Notes: generated by a model from the letters alone, not told the origin. A stretch of 15,183 bases of DNA from JACVRU01 sp040905885 (GCA_040905885.1 JBBDQR010000174.1:1-15183), one strand, 5' to 3'; counted from the first letter of the stretch, positions 8,156 through 14,033 are shown. Made by a program: numbers and translations.

Positions 8156-8692
8156 ATGCGTCCTTGGATTCGCACCGCGCTTGGACTTGCCGCACTCGCG
8201 CTGGCCTCGGCCGCCATCGCGGCAACACCGATCTACGAGGGCTCCGCCAAGGGCCTCGTGCTGACCGCCGGGGAAGCGAAGTACGAGCGGATCACCAAGT
8301 CACGAGCCACAAGACCGTCAGCGGGAAAGCGACCCGGAATCAAAAGCGCCTGGAACGCGACCTACCAAGATGAGAACTTCCTTTCGATCTCGTCGGCCGA
8401 TCTCACGATCTACGTCTACGCGACAGCGCAACACGCTCTCAGGGCCTACCGGGACGCCTGCAAGACCGGATGCTCCGCCGAGAAGCGGGCGGGACAAGTT
8501 CGCTTCAAGACAAGCTCTCTAACCCACGAGGGGCTTCCTGTCGCAGTCCGCGTCTCGACGTGCCGGAACCTGTACGTGGCTGCTATCGCTAGTGCGACGG
8601 ACGAGACAAGGGCTCAGCTCGCCTTCAACGCTCGCTACCTCGTCGGAGCCGTCTACAAGAAGGCCGCGCAGGTCGGAATGGGTCCCTGTTAG
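8156..8692 (+). CDS. Small secreted protein of unknown function
   Basis: I do not recognise the family. The ATG at 8156 is preferred over the in-frame ATG at 8114 because it gives a textbook signal peptide (two Arg, hydrophobic run to residue 19, AAIAA, probable cleavage near residue 22) and because a TAGAGT hexamer lies 8 bases upstream. The product has 178 residues; the mature part is alpha/beta-looking, basic, with four cysteines (in CKTGC, STCRN and the C-terminal GPC) that may form two disulfides. No other membrane segment is seen, so it is probably exported. Codon use is less extreme in GC than in the neighbouring nus genes, hinting at a different origin. A 9-base-pair hairpin follows at 8716-8736. 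Confidence 0.8.
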   Translation: MRPWIRTALGLAALALASAAIAATPIYEGSAKGLVLTAGEAKYERITKSRATRPSAGKRPGIKSAWNATYQDENFLSISSADLTIYVYATAQHALRAYRDACKTGCSAEKRAGQVRFKTSSLTHEGLPVAVRVSTCRNLYVAAIASATDETRAQLAFNARYLVGAVYKKAAQVGMGPC

Positions 8693-8715
8693 GGAACAGC
8701 CCGAGTCCACGGGTT

Positions 8716-8736
8716 AACGGCTCATGGTGAGCTGTT
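8716..8736 (+). terminator. Terminator-like hairpin without T tract
   Basis: AACGGCTCA and TGAGCTGTT pair over 9 positions (one G-T wobble) around a TGG loop. It begins 23 bases after the stop of the gene ending at 8692. No T run follows, so any termination would have to be of the U-less hairpin type. Confidence 0.45.
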
Positions 8737-8798
8737 GGTGAGTCAGGCTCCGCGCGGGGCTCCGAAGGGCCTCGAACGTGGCGGAGGAATGGCTTGGA

Positions 8799-8839
8799 CT
8801 CTCGTGCGACCTCCCGCTACGAGCGCGGGCGTCCGAGAG
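8799..8839. other. Long interrupted stem-loop between convergent genes
   Basis: Three nested stems are visible: CTCTCG (8799-8804) with CGAGAG (8834-8839), GAC (8808-8810) with GTC (8831-8833), and CCCGC (8813-8817) with GCGGG (8825-8829) around a 7-base loop. It lies in the 218-base gap between the convergent genes ending at 8692 and 8911. It may be part of a bidirectional termination region or a structured transcript. I see no convincing gene in that gap. Confidence 0.3.
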
Positions 8840-8885
8840 CGACTAACGACGACGCTTCGGCCCCGTCAGGCCGATCTCTCCACCC

Positions 8886-8912
8886 GAGCCAGTCCGCGCG
8901 CTCGGCTGGCTC
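8886..8912 (-). terminator. Terminator-like hairpin overlapping the stop codon of the DUF6636-like gene
   Basis: On the minus strand GAGCCAG and CTGGCTC form a 7-base-pair stem, with an inner CCG/CGG stem separated by a one-base bulge. The hairpin begins inside the TGA stop of the gene at 8911-9333. No T tract follows. Confidence 0.4.
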
Positions 8913-9333
8913 AGAAGATGCGATAGCCCCTGTAGCGGCCCAGCCACCAGCCGTGGCCCGCCTGATTCCAGCAGGTCAGTCCAGTCCTGCGGCTCACGCA
9001 GCGATAGACGTTGCCCACGTAGACGATTCGGAACGCCCAATGCTGGCCGTAGTCGAGAAGCCGACGAGCGAAGAAGCGATCCCTGTAGCCCTTGTGCGCC
9101 GTCTCGTAGCTGCGCCTCGCGCGACCGGCCGCGTTCATGCGCACGGTAAAGCCGTCGTTCGGCGTCCAGCAGATCAGCGGCGACGGACCGCCGAGCACGT
9201 TCTCAGCGACCACGCATTGCGCCGCCCATTGCGGCGTATGGAACCCGGCGAGCCCGCTCGACGGACGCGCCGACGCCATCGGCACGGCGGCGACACCCGC
9301 GACCAGACAAACGACAAACAGCAGGCGGGCCAC
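8911..9333 (-). CDS. Small secreted protein, DUF6636-like
   Basis: A 140-residue product starting at GTG 9333. It has a signal peptide (ARLLFVVCLVAGVAAVPMASA, cleavage probably after residue 22). The mature part begins with FHTPQWAAQCVVAE and ends with YRCVSRRTGLTCWNQAGHGW and a terminal YRGYRIF. The FxTPxxxxxC opening and the CxSRxTGLTCxNxxGHG ending are what I associate with DUF6636, a family of small exported actinobacterial proteins of unknown function. Four mature cysteines (in QCV, ICW, RCV and TCW) are spaced to form two disulfides. A TAGACT hexamer stands 6 bases before the GTG and there is no Shine-Dalgarno sequence. It is divergent from the secreted-protein gene at 9421, with 87 bases between. 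Confidence 0.82.
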   Translation of the reverse strand: MARLLFVVCLVAGVAAVPMASARPSSGLAGFHTPQWAAQCVVAENVLGGPSPLICWTPNDGFTVRMNAAGRARRSYETAHKGYRDRFFARRLLDYGQHWAFRIVYVGNVYRCVSRRTGLTCWNQAGHGWWLGRYRGYRIF

Positions 9334-9339
9334 CCGCTG

Positions 9340-9345
9340 AGTCTA
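9340..9345 (-). promoter_or_regulatory. Putative -10 element (TAGACT), leaderless start
   Basis: TAGACT on the minus strand lies 6 bases before the GTG at 9333. It supports the GTG start and forms one half of a divergent promoter region with the element at 9409. Confidence 0.5.
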
Positions 9346-9408
9346 GGCGACCGTCGATTTTGCGCAATGAGCGCGGGAGCGGGCATAGAGATCGGCTTCA
9401 AAAACGCG

Positions 9409-9414
9409 TACCCT
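9409..9414 (+). promoter_or_regulatory. Putative -10 element (TACCCT), leaderless start
   Basis: TACCCT lies 6 bases before the ATG at 9421 and supports that start. It faces away from the TAGACT element at 9345-9340. Confidence 0.5.
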
Positions 9415-9420
9415 CAGGCG

Positions 9421-9798
9421 ATGCGCACCGCGCTCGTCTTGATCATGCTCGCCACGCTCACGCTCGCGTCAGCGGCAGATGCCGCACGTGCTCCGACCCG
9501 GACAGAGCGGACGGGCATCATCCGCGCGACCAAGGTCTACATCGACATGTCGGGATGCTGCTCGATCATCTCGCGCATCAGAGTGGAAGGCATCCGCGTC
9601 TCGACGGTGAACCGACGCTGGGCGGTAATCCACATCTTCGGCTACGACGAGAGCGGAGGCGGCGTTGGACCCGCCACGGCCTTGGTCCACAAGGGCTACC
9701 TGACCAACCGATGGACAGTCCGCGAGTTCGGTAGCTCTGACCTTGGCTGCGAGATGCCGGTCCGCGTGCAGCGTGATCTCCGCGAGCTTTGTCCCTAA
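9421..9798 (+). CDS. Small secreted protein of unknown function
   Basis: A 125-residue product. The ATG at 9421 is chosen from a longer open frame because it gives a signal peptide (MRTALVLIMLATLTLASA, cleavage near residue 18-22) and a TACCCT hexamer 6 bases upstream. The mature part contains a CC pair (SGCCSI), then IRVSTVNRRWAVIHIFGY, ALVHKGYLTNRWTVREFGSS and DLGCEMPVRVQRDLRELC. The pattern of an antiparallel beta module with repeated Trp strands and a closing GC-x(n)-V-x-DL-x-C reminds me of small exported actinobacterial proteins without a named function; this is a loose resemblance only. It is divergent to the DUF6636-like gene and is followed within 5 bases by a strong hairpin. Confidence 0.8.
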   Translation: MRTALVLIMLATLTLASAADAARAPTRTERTGIIRATKVYIDMSGCCSIISRIRVEGIRVSTVNRRWAVIHIFGYDESGGGVGPATALVHKGYLTNRWTVREFGSSDLGCEMPVRVQRDLRELCP

Positions 9799-9802
9799 TA
9801 GG

Positions 9803-9826
9803 ACCGGCCCGCGAAGCGGGGCCGGT
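9803..9826 (+). terminator. Terminator-like hairpin without T tract
   Basis: ACCGGCCC pairs with GGGCCGGT over 8 positions, with a further GC/GC stem around a GAA loop and one bulged G. It starts 5 bases after the stop of the gene ending at 9798. Only two T residues follow, so it would be a U-less hairpin. Confidence 0.5.
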
Positions 9827-9889
9827 TGCCACGTCGGGGCTGGGGGCGATCCACCAGCAATCCTTGTCCGAGAGGAGGTAGCTCGGCAG

Positions 9890-9919
9890 CCTCACCTCGC
9901 CTCACCCTGCCTCACCAAG
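9890..9919. repeat. Three tandem 10-base repeats
   Basis: The unit CCTCACCNNG occurs three times without spacers (9890-9899, 9900-9909, 9910-9919). It lies in the 225-base gap between 9798 and 10024, where I see no gene. Its origin and role are unknown. Confidence 0.6.
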
Positions 9920-9984
9920 CCGCGAACCCGCGTGGCATCTGCGAGCGTAGGGACCGACGCCGCGCAGCACAAGGCTCCGGTCGA

Positions 9985-9995
9985 ATCTTTACGCT
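9985..9995 (+). promoter_or_regulatory. Orphan promoter-like copy (ATCTTTACGCT)
   Basis: The 11 bases ATCTTTACGCT are identical to 10812-10822, the putative promoter of the gene at 10830. Here the downstream ATGs at 10001 and 10006 open frames of only two and seven codons. It may be a leftover of a duplicated or deleted gene, or chance. Confidence 0.3.
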
Positions 9996-10023
9996 GGCAC
10001 ATGTCATGAGCTATGAGGCTCGC

Positions 10024-10278
10024 TTATGAGCCTGGGCGGGGCGGTAGGCGGTTGACGCCGCGCTCATACATCGCCTTGAGATCGTCGTAGGTTGTGTCCC
10101 TCACGCGCTCGACGACGTACTCGGCGTCGGCGGTCGATACGCCCCTGCGCTCCTTCACGTCGGTGACCCGGTAGACGCCCCGGTCCCCGAGCACGACTTC
10201 CTCTCCGATCTCCGGATGGCGGTCGAAATGCCACACGATGGCGTCGTGTTCCGTGAACCAGAACTCAAGCTCGGGCAT
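10024..10278 (-). CDS. Hypothetical protein, 84 residues
   Basis: I do not recognise the family. The ATG at 10278 begins MPELEFWFTEHDAIVWHFDR, continues with IGEEVVLGDRGVYRVTDVKE and ends in a basic NRLPPRPGS tail. The GEEVVLGDRGVYRVTDV stretch looks like a small beta-barrel (strand, turn, strand), followed by a strand with YVVERVRD and a helix TYDDLKAMYERGV. No signal peptide or membrane segment is seen, so it is probably cytoplasmic. The long open frame upstream of this ATG is antisense or shadow sequence of the neighbouring gene. It begins 14 bases after the stop of the 135-residue gene upstream, so the two are likely cotranscribed. No clear Shine-Dalgarno sequence is seen. Confidence 0.7.
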   Translation of the reverse strand: MPELEFWFTEHDAIVWHFDRHPEIGEEVVLGDRGVYRVTDVKERRGVSTADAEYVVERVRDTTYDDLKAMYERGVNRLPPRPGS

Positions 10279-10289
10279 CTCGGCGTGAC

Positions 10290-10301
10290 CGCCTATAGGC
10301 G
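10290..10301. repeat. Perfect 12-base palindrome
   Basis: CGCCTATAGGCG is its own reverse complement. It covers the TAG stop of the gene ending at 10293 and lies about 12 bases before the start of the 84-residue gene. It contains TATAGG on the minus strand, a possible weak -10, and may be an operator or a chance palindrome. Confidence 0.4.
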
Positions 10302-10700
10302 ATCCAGCTTCTCCTGAAATCTGGCCGACTCCAGGCGCTCCTCGTCCAGCCGAGCGGCGTGCTCGCCACGCTTGCGCTCCGCCTCCTCGATCAGTTCCGC
10401 GCATCGGGCGTTCGCATGGGCGAGCGCGTCGTCGATCTGTCGAATGAGTGTGTCGGCGTTCTCTTCGGTGGCCCACAACTCGATCTCCTGGCCATCGAGG
10501 TCGAATGTCCAGTGAGCGCCCTCAAGCTCGGGCGGGAATGAGACCTCTTGCCACGCCGACCGCCATGCCTGGTTCGGCGTGTCAGTTAGGCGTATGAGAA
10601 TCCGCCACTCATCAGGGTCCCGGTCAGGCCCCCAGCCTTTGGAGTCCGGGGCAACATGTACGCCCCCTGCTACACGCCTGATCTCAACCGACTTCGGCAC
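10293..10700 (-). CDS. Hypothetical protein with C-terminal coiled coil, 135 residues
   Basis: I do not recognise the family. The start is taken as GTG 10700, giving PKSVEIRRVAGGVHVAPDSK, because a TAAGCT hexamer lies 7 bases upstream, as at other leaderless genes here; the longer upstream frame overlaps an HNH remnant. The first 78 residues are rich in Trp (WGPDRDPDEW, WRSAWQEVSFPP, HWTFDLDG) and look like a beta-rich domain. Residues about 79-135 are highly charged and helical (IRQIDDALAHANARC, ELIEEAERKRGEHAAR), a probable coiled coil. No export signal. It seems to form a unit with the 84-residue gene downstream (14-base gap). A paired small-protein layout can suggest a toxin-antitoxin system, but no motif here supports that. 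Confidence 0.72.
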   Translation of the reverse strand: MPKSVEIRRVAGGVHVAPDSKGWGPDRDPDEWRILIRLTDTPNQAWRSAWQEVSFPPELEGAHWTFDLDGQEIELWATEENADTLIRQIDDALAHANARCAELIEEAERKRGEHAARLDEERLESARFQEKLDRL

Positions 10701-10707
10701 GGCGAGC

Positions 10708-10713
10708 AGCTTA
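10708..10713 (-). promoter_or_regulatory. Putative -10 element (TAAGCT), leaderless start
   Basis: TAAGCT on the minus strand lies 7 bases before the GTG at 10700. It overlaps the TAA stop of the HNH remnant. Confidence 0.45.
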
Positions 10714-10770
10714 CTTCGCGCGCTGAGGCTCGGCCACGTGGCACATCTCACACAGCGTGACGAGGTTGGA
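10711..10770 (-). pseudogene. C-terminal remnant of an HNH endonuclease gene
   Basis: A minus-strand frame reads SNLVTLCEMCHVAEPQRAK and then TAA. The NLVTLCxxCH pattern is the C-terminal half of the HNH nuclease motif (the second zinc-binding Cys pair and the last catalytic His region). The sequence upstream in the same frame (Arg/Ala-rich) does not resemble the rest of an HNH domain, and it runs into the promoter of the plus-strand gene at 10830. I therefore take it as a fragment left by a lost HNH gene, perhaps of mobile or restriction origin. The match is short, so chance is possible though unlikely. Confidence 0.55.
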
Positions 10771-10816
10771 GGAAGCGTACGTCCTAGGCGTTCGGCTCGC
10801 CGCCCGGCCCGATCTT

Positions 10817-10822
10817 TACGCT
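10817..10822 (+). promoter_or_regulatory. Putative -10 element (TACGCT), leaderless start
   Basis: TACGCT lies 7 bases before the ATG at 10830 with no Shine-Dalgarno sequence between. The surrounding 11 bases recur at 9985-9995. Confidence 0.5.
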
Positions 10823-10829
10823 CCTCGAC

Positions 10830-11552
10830 ATGGACGATCCCAGCCTGCTGCAACAACTCTGGGACAACGCCGTCGCGGGAGCGGCGGTGGTCGCCCTCGC
10901 CCTCGGTATCTGGCTGACGGCTCACAACCTCGGGGTCCTTCGCCGTCCGAAGCACTGGTTGCGGAGTACCTACTTACCCCCGCGCGACCTCGTGGGTTTC
11001 TTCGCCATGCCCCACTTCCTGGTCGAGTACGAAAACCGAGGAAACGTGCCCGTCGTGTTCTCTGACTTCATGCTGATGCTGCCTCGGCTCGAAGGCGTGC
11101 TTGATGAGTCCGGGGAGTTCGTCCTTCATCCGGGTGCCGAGCTACTAATCGACAAGCGCCCCACGACGCGCGTCGGCGGCTACCAGGTTCTGCGCAAGCT
11201 GGACTACCGGACGAACAAGGTCCGCCTGGAGCCCGGCGAGATGCACACCGACTTCTTCGACCTGGGCGCGTTCTTCCCGGACGTGGAGCCTGGGGACTCT
11301 CCGTGGAATCAGGTCAGCGTTCCGCCCGACTTCCACCCGGTCCTCTCGTTCCACGACAACTTCGGAAATAGGTACTACTGCGACCAGGACGGCGTCCACC
11401 GAGGAGACTGGGAACACCCGAACCTCGACGCGCTACGGGCGGCGAGTGGCACCACCGGATACGGGACGGGGGTCGAGACAAAGCGAAGGTGGCTCCGTTG
11501 GTTCGGGTGGAAATACGACGAGACGCACGGCACCGGGGAGGTCAGCCTCTAA
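10830..11552 (+). CDS. Membrane-anchored protein of unknown function
   Basis: I do not recognise the family. The 240-residue product starts at ATG 10830, supported by the TACGCT hexamer 7 bases upstream. Residues about 14-31 (AVAGAAVVALALGIWLTA) form one membrane helix, preceded by a short acidic N-terminus and followed by a basic patch (LRRPKHWLR), which predicts N-out or signal-anchor behaviour with the bulk in the cytoplasm. The rest is a beta-rich domain with PHFLVEYENRGNVPVVFSDF, LVEP-like turns and FHPVLSFHDNFGNRYYCDQD, which looks like an immunoglobulin-type or similar sandwich fold; this is inference from strand pattern only. The last 30 residues are basic and Trp-rich (RRWLRWFGWKYDE). 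It is divergent to the two-gene unit ending at 10700. Confidence 0.78.
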   Translation: MDDPSLLQQLWDNAVAGAAVVALALGIWLTAHNLGVLRRPKHWLRSTYLPPRDLVGFFAMPHFLVEYENRGNVPVVFSDFMLMLPRLEGVLDESGEFVLHPGAELLIDKRPTTRVGGYQVLRKLDYRTNKVRLEPGEMHTDFFDLGAFFPDVEPGDSPWNQVSVPPDFHPVLSFHDNFGNRYYCDQDGVHRGDWEHPNLDALRAASGTTGYGTGVETKRRWLRWFGWKYDETHGTGEVSL

Positions 11553-11862
11553 GGAGGCGCGCGACAGCTCCCCGGCTTTGGACGGCAGGGAGGCAGCCTC
11601 AACCGGGAGCCCCTCCCTCGTATCTTCCTCGGCGTCCGTCGTCACCCGATAGCAGCCCCGTTCTGCATGAGGGTCGCGCGGTGCCCGCACTCGCGTCCTT
11701 CCGAGTCCTGCACTTCACGGCGACAGTCGGAGTGGTCTCCTTGCCAGGCAGTCGTCCATTTCGCCCGAGAACTCCCCTACCGCGCGCCCGTCCTCAAGTG
11801 GACGGCTCTCGCCGGGATTGTCGAGGAGCGCGCCGCGTTAGGCGGCTCCTCGGCTCGCAGGG
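11553..11862. other. Intergenic region without a recognisable gene
   Basis: These 310 bases separate the convergent genes ending at 11552 and 11863. Open frames exist on both strands but are Arg/Pro/Ser-rich, show no domain or plausible start, and look like GC-driven shadows. A possible 7-base-pair hairpin (AGGGAGG at 11587-11593 with CCTCCCT at 11612-11618) and the strong hairpin at 11823-11851 are the only structures I see. It could hold the remains of an older gene, but no homology is recognisable. Confidence 0.5.
11823..11851 (-). terminator. Terminator-like hairpin downstream of dtd
   Basis: GAGGAGC pairs with GCTCCTC over 7 positions, and an inner CGCC/GGCG stem of 4 pairs closes a 6-base loop, with one bulged base. 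It begins 11 bases after the dtd stop. No T tract follows on the minus strand, so it would be a U-less hairpin. Confidence 0.5.
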
Positions 11863-12288
11863 CTACACGTCCAGGATGATCGTGACCGGCCCGTCGTTGA
11901 CGAGTTCGAGGCGCATGCGCGCGCCGAACACGCCGGTTTCAACGTCGACGCCGAGCGCGCGCAGCTCCTCGCAGAAGCGCTCGTAGAGCGGCTCGGCCTG
12001 CTCGGGCGGCGCGGCCTCCGAGAAGCTCGGGCGGTTGCCCCTGGCGGTGTCGGCGATCAGCGTGAACTGGGACACGACGAGCGCGGCCCCGGCCACGTCG
12101 AGCAGGCTGCGGTCGAAGCGGCCGCGGTCGTCCTCGAAGACCCGCAGCCGGGCGATCTTGCCGGCCAGCCGCGCCGCCTCCTCCTCCCCGTCGCCGCGCG
12201 CGACGCCGAGCAGCACGCACAAACCGGCGCCGATCCCTCCCCCGGGGGACGCGCGGGCAGTCGAAACGCGTTGACAAACCGCTCTCAT
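11863..12288 (-). CDS. dtd: D-aminoacyl-tRNA deacylase
   Basis: DTD removes D-amino acids (and misacylated glycine) from tRNA in the cytoplasm, a chiral proofreading step. The 141-residue product shows MRAVCQRVS at the N-terminus, VFEDDRGRFDRSLLDV, the active-site motif SQFTL at residues 73-77, GNRPSFSEAAPPEQAEPLYE, and the cross-subunit Gly-cisPro motif in NDGPVT at 131-136. The segment between QRVS and IGAGL (TARASPGGG) is about 4 residues shorter than in Escherichia coli DTD, where a beta hairpin lies; the active-site motifs are unaffected. The ATG at 12288 is chosen because it aligns with the family N-terminus; an in-frame ATG 45 bases upstream would add 15 residues and overlap the divergent ATPase gene. 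TATCGA 7 bases upstream is a near match to the leaderless hexamer. Confidence 0.93.
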   Translation of the reverse strand: MRAVCQRVSTARASPGGGIGAGLCVLLGVARGDGEEEAARLAGKIARLRVFEDDRGRFDRSLLDVAGAALVVSQFTLIADTARGNRPSFSEAAPPEQAEPLYERFCEELRALGVDVETGVFGARMRLELVNDGPVTIILDV

Positions 12289-12320
12289 GTTCGGGTCGAT
12301 ACTGACCGATAGCGGAATTC

Positions 12321-14033
12321 GTGGAAGCCGCAAAGCTGCCCAGGCCCCTGCCGCTCGAGCCGATCTTCGCCGACCGCCTTCCCCTCGGGACGATGCTCGT
12401 GCAGAAGGGCGTGCTCACGCCCGAGCAGCTCGAGGCTGCGCTCACCGAGCGGGAGGAGACGAACCAGCGCCTCGGCGAGATCCTCGTCGGGCGGCAGTGG
12501 CTCACGCGCACGCAGCTCGCGCAGGCTCTCGCCGAGCAGCACGGGCTCGAGTACATGGACCTCGCGCGGACCGAGATCGACCCGAGCGCCGCTTACCTGC
12601 TCCCCAAGAAGCTCGCCCGCCGCTACGCCGCGCTGCCTGTGCAGCTGCTCTCCGACGACGTGGTCCTCGTCGCCGTCGCCGACCCGACGAACGTCGTCGC
12701 CTCCGACGACCTGCGCCTCGCCCTCGGGCTGAACGTCCGGCTCGCCGTCGCGTCGAGCGAAGGGCTCCAGGCCGCGATCAACCGGATCTACCCGCACGAC
12801 GACGGCGACCTGATCGTCCAGATCGAGGAGCCCGAGCGGCACCGCCACATCGACGACCTCGACACCTCGGTCACGGCCCCGGCGATCCAGACCGTGAACA
12901 CGGTGATCGCGCGGGCGGTCGAGGAGCGCGCCTCCGACGTCCATTTCGAGCCGCAGGCCGACACGCTCCTCGTCCGGATCCGAGTCGACGGCGTCATGCG
13001 CCCGCTGATGACGATCAAGCGCTCGATGCAGGCCGCGGTCACCAGCCGGCTGAAGGTGATGGGCGAGCTCGACATCGCCGACAAGCGCACCCCGCAGGAC
13101 GGCCGCATCAGCGTTCGGCTGGGCGGCCGCGAGATGGACGTGCGCGTCGCCGTCGTGCCGACCACGAACGGCGAGCAGGTCGTGCTCCGGATCCTCAACC
13201 GCGCCTCCGAGCGGCTGACCCTCTCCGACCTCGGCATGACGAACGACGCGGAGGAGGCGTTCTCCCGCTCGATCAACCAGCCCTACGGCGTCGTGATCGC
13301 CTGCGGGCCGACGGGCAGCGGCAAGACGACGACCCTGTACGCGGCGCTCGACATCCTCAACGACGACGATCGCTGCCTGATGACGATCGAGGACCCGGTC
13401 GAGTACCAGATCCCGGGGATCGCCCAGATCGAGGTCAACCACAAGAGCGGGCTCAGCTTCGCGCGCGGGCTGCGCACGATCCTCCGCTCCGACCCGGACG
13501 TCCTGCTCGTGGGCGAGATGCGCGACGAGGAGACCGCGCGGATCGCGATGCAGGCCGGCATGACCGGCCACCTCGTCCTCACCTCTCTCCACACTCACAA
13601 CGCCGCCAGCTCGATCGCACGGCTCAAGGACATGGGCGTGGAGCCCGGCATCCTCGCGACCTCGATCCAGTGCATCGTCGCGCAGCGCCTGGCCCGGCGT
13701 CTCTGCCCGGAGTGCCGCGAGCAGTACCCGCCAAGCCCGGAGGACCTCGCGTGGCTCGGGATCGAGGAGCCCACCGCTGACCTCGTCCTGTACCGCGGGC
13801 GAGGGTGCGACCGGTGCGCCGGAACCGGCTATTTGGGCCGCGTGGGCCTCTACGAGATCATGGAGGTGCGCGGACGGGTGCGCCGCCTGCTCGAGGCCTC
13901 GACCGAGGAGATCTTCGCGGCGGCGATCGAGAACGGCATGACCACGCTGCGGCAGTACGGAATCCGTGTCTGCCTCGAGGGCCTCTCGTCCGTGCCCGAG
14001 ATTCGCCGAGTCACCGGCGACCGCCTCAGCTAG
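12321..14033 (+). CDS. GspE/PilB-type assembly ATPase (type IV pilus / type II secretion)
   Basis: A hexameric cytoplasmic ATPase that would drive extension of a type IV pilus or pseudopilus. The 570-residue product has an N-terminal MshEN/T2SSE_N domain (about 20-155, LGEILVGRQWLTRTQLAQAL), the N2 domain with ASDVHFEPQ at 204-212, then the ATPase core: Walker A GPTGSGKT at 329-336, Asp box TIEDPVEYQ at 355-363, Walker B LLVGEMRDEET at 395-405, His box TGHLVLTSLHTHNA at 415-428, and a CxxC...CxxC zinc module with Cys462, 465, 496 and 499. All catalytic elements are intact. The start is GTG at 12321, 32 bases from the divergent dtd start. GATACT at 12298-12303 is a possible -10. No pilT, pilC or pilin gene is adjacent, since the next gene is on the other strand, so the partners must be elsewhere. 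Confidence 0.93.
   Translation: MEAAKLPRPLPLEPIFADRLPLGTMLVQKGVLTPEQLEAALTEREETNQRLGEILVGRQWLTRTQLAQALAEQHGLEYMDLARTEIDPSAAYLLPKKLARRYAALPVQLLSDDVVLVAVADPTNVVASDDLRLALGLNVRLAVASSEGLQAAINRIYPHDDGDLIVQIEEPERHRHIDDLDTSVTAPAIQTVNTVIARAVEERASDVHFEPQADTLLVRIRVDGVMRPLMTIKRSMQAAVTSRLKVMGELDIADKRTPQDGRISVRLGGREMDVRVAVVPTTNGEQVVLRILNRASERLTLSDLGMTNDAEEAFSRSINQPYGVVIACGPTGSGKTTTLYAALDILNDDDRCLMTIEDPVEYQIPGIAQIEVNHKSGLSFARGLRTILRSDPDVLLVGEMRDEETARIAMQAGMTGHLVLTSLHTHNAASSIARLKDMGVEPGILATSIQCIVAQRLARRLCPECREQYPPSPEDLAWLGIEEPTADLVLYRGRGCDRCAGTGYLGRVGLYEIMEVRGRVRRLLEASTEEIFAAAIENGMTTLRQYGIRVCLEGLSSVPEIRRVTGDRLS

Noticed and set aside
8813..8829. A 5-pair stem with a 7-base loop resembling a tRNA anticodon arm
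   Set aside because: The base before the would-be anticodon is not T, and no acceptor, D or T arm could be fitted around it.
8735..8926. Small plus-strand frame of 63 codons
   Set aside because: It has no signal peptide, domain or promoter-like hexamer, and overlaps the end of the DUF6636-like gene.
9890..9919. Possible CRISPR-like array
   Set aside because: The three 10-base units are directly adjacent with no spacers and are far too short for CRISPR repeats.
10024..10700. Toxin-antitoxin module
   Set aside because: The paired small genes fit the layout, but neither protein has a recognisable toxin or DNA-binding antitoxin motif, so no such call is made.
11433..11986. Open frames on both strands in the gap before dtd
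   Set aside because: Arg/Pro/Ser-rich translations without recognisable motifs, overlapping real genes at their ends.
12285..13598. Minus-strand frame of 437 codons
   Set aside because: It is antisense to the assembly ATPase with its intact Walker motifs; composition is Asp/Arg/Val-biased.
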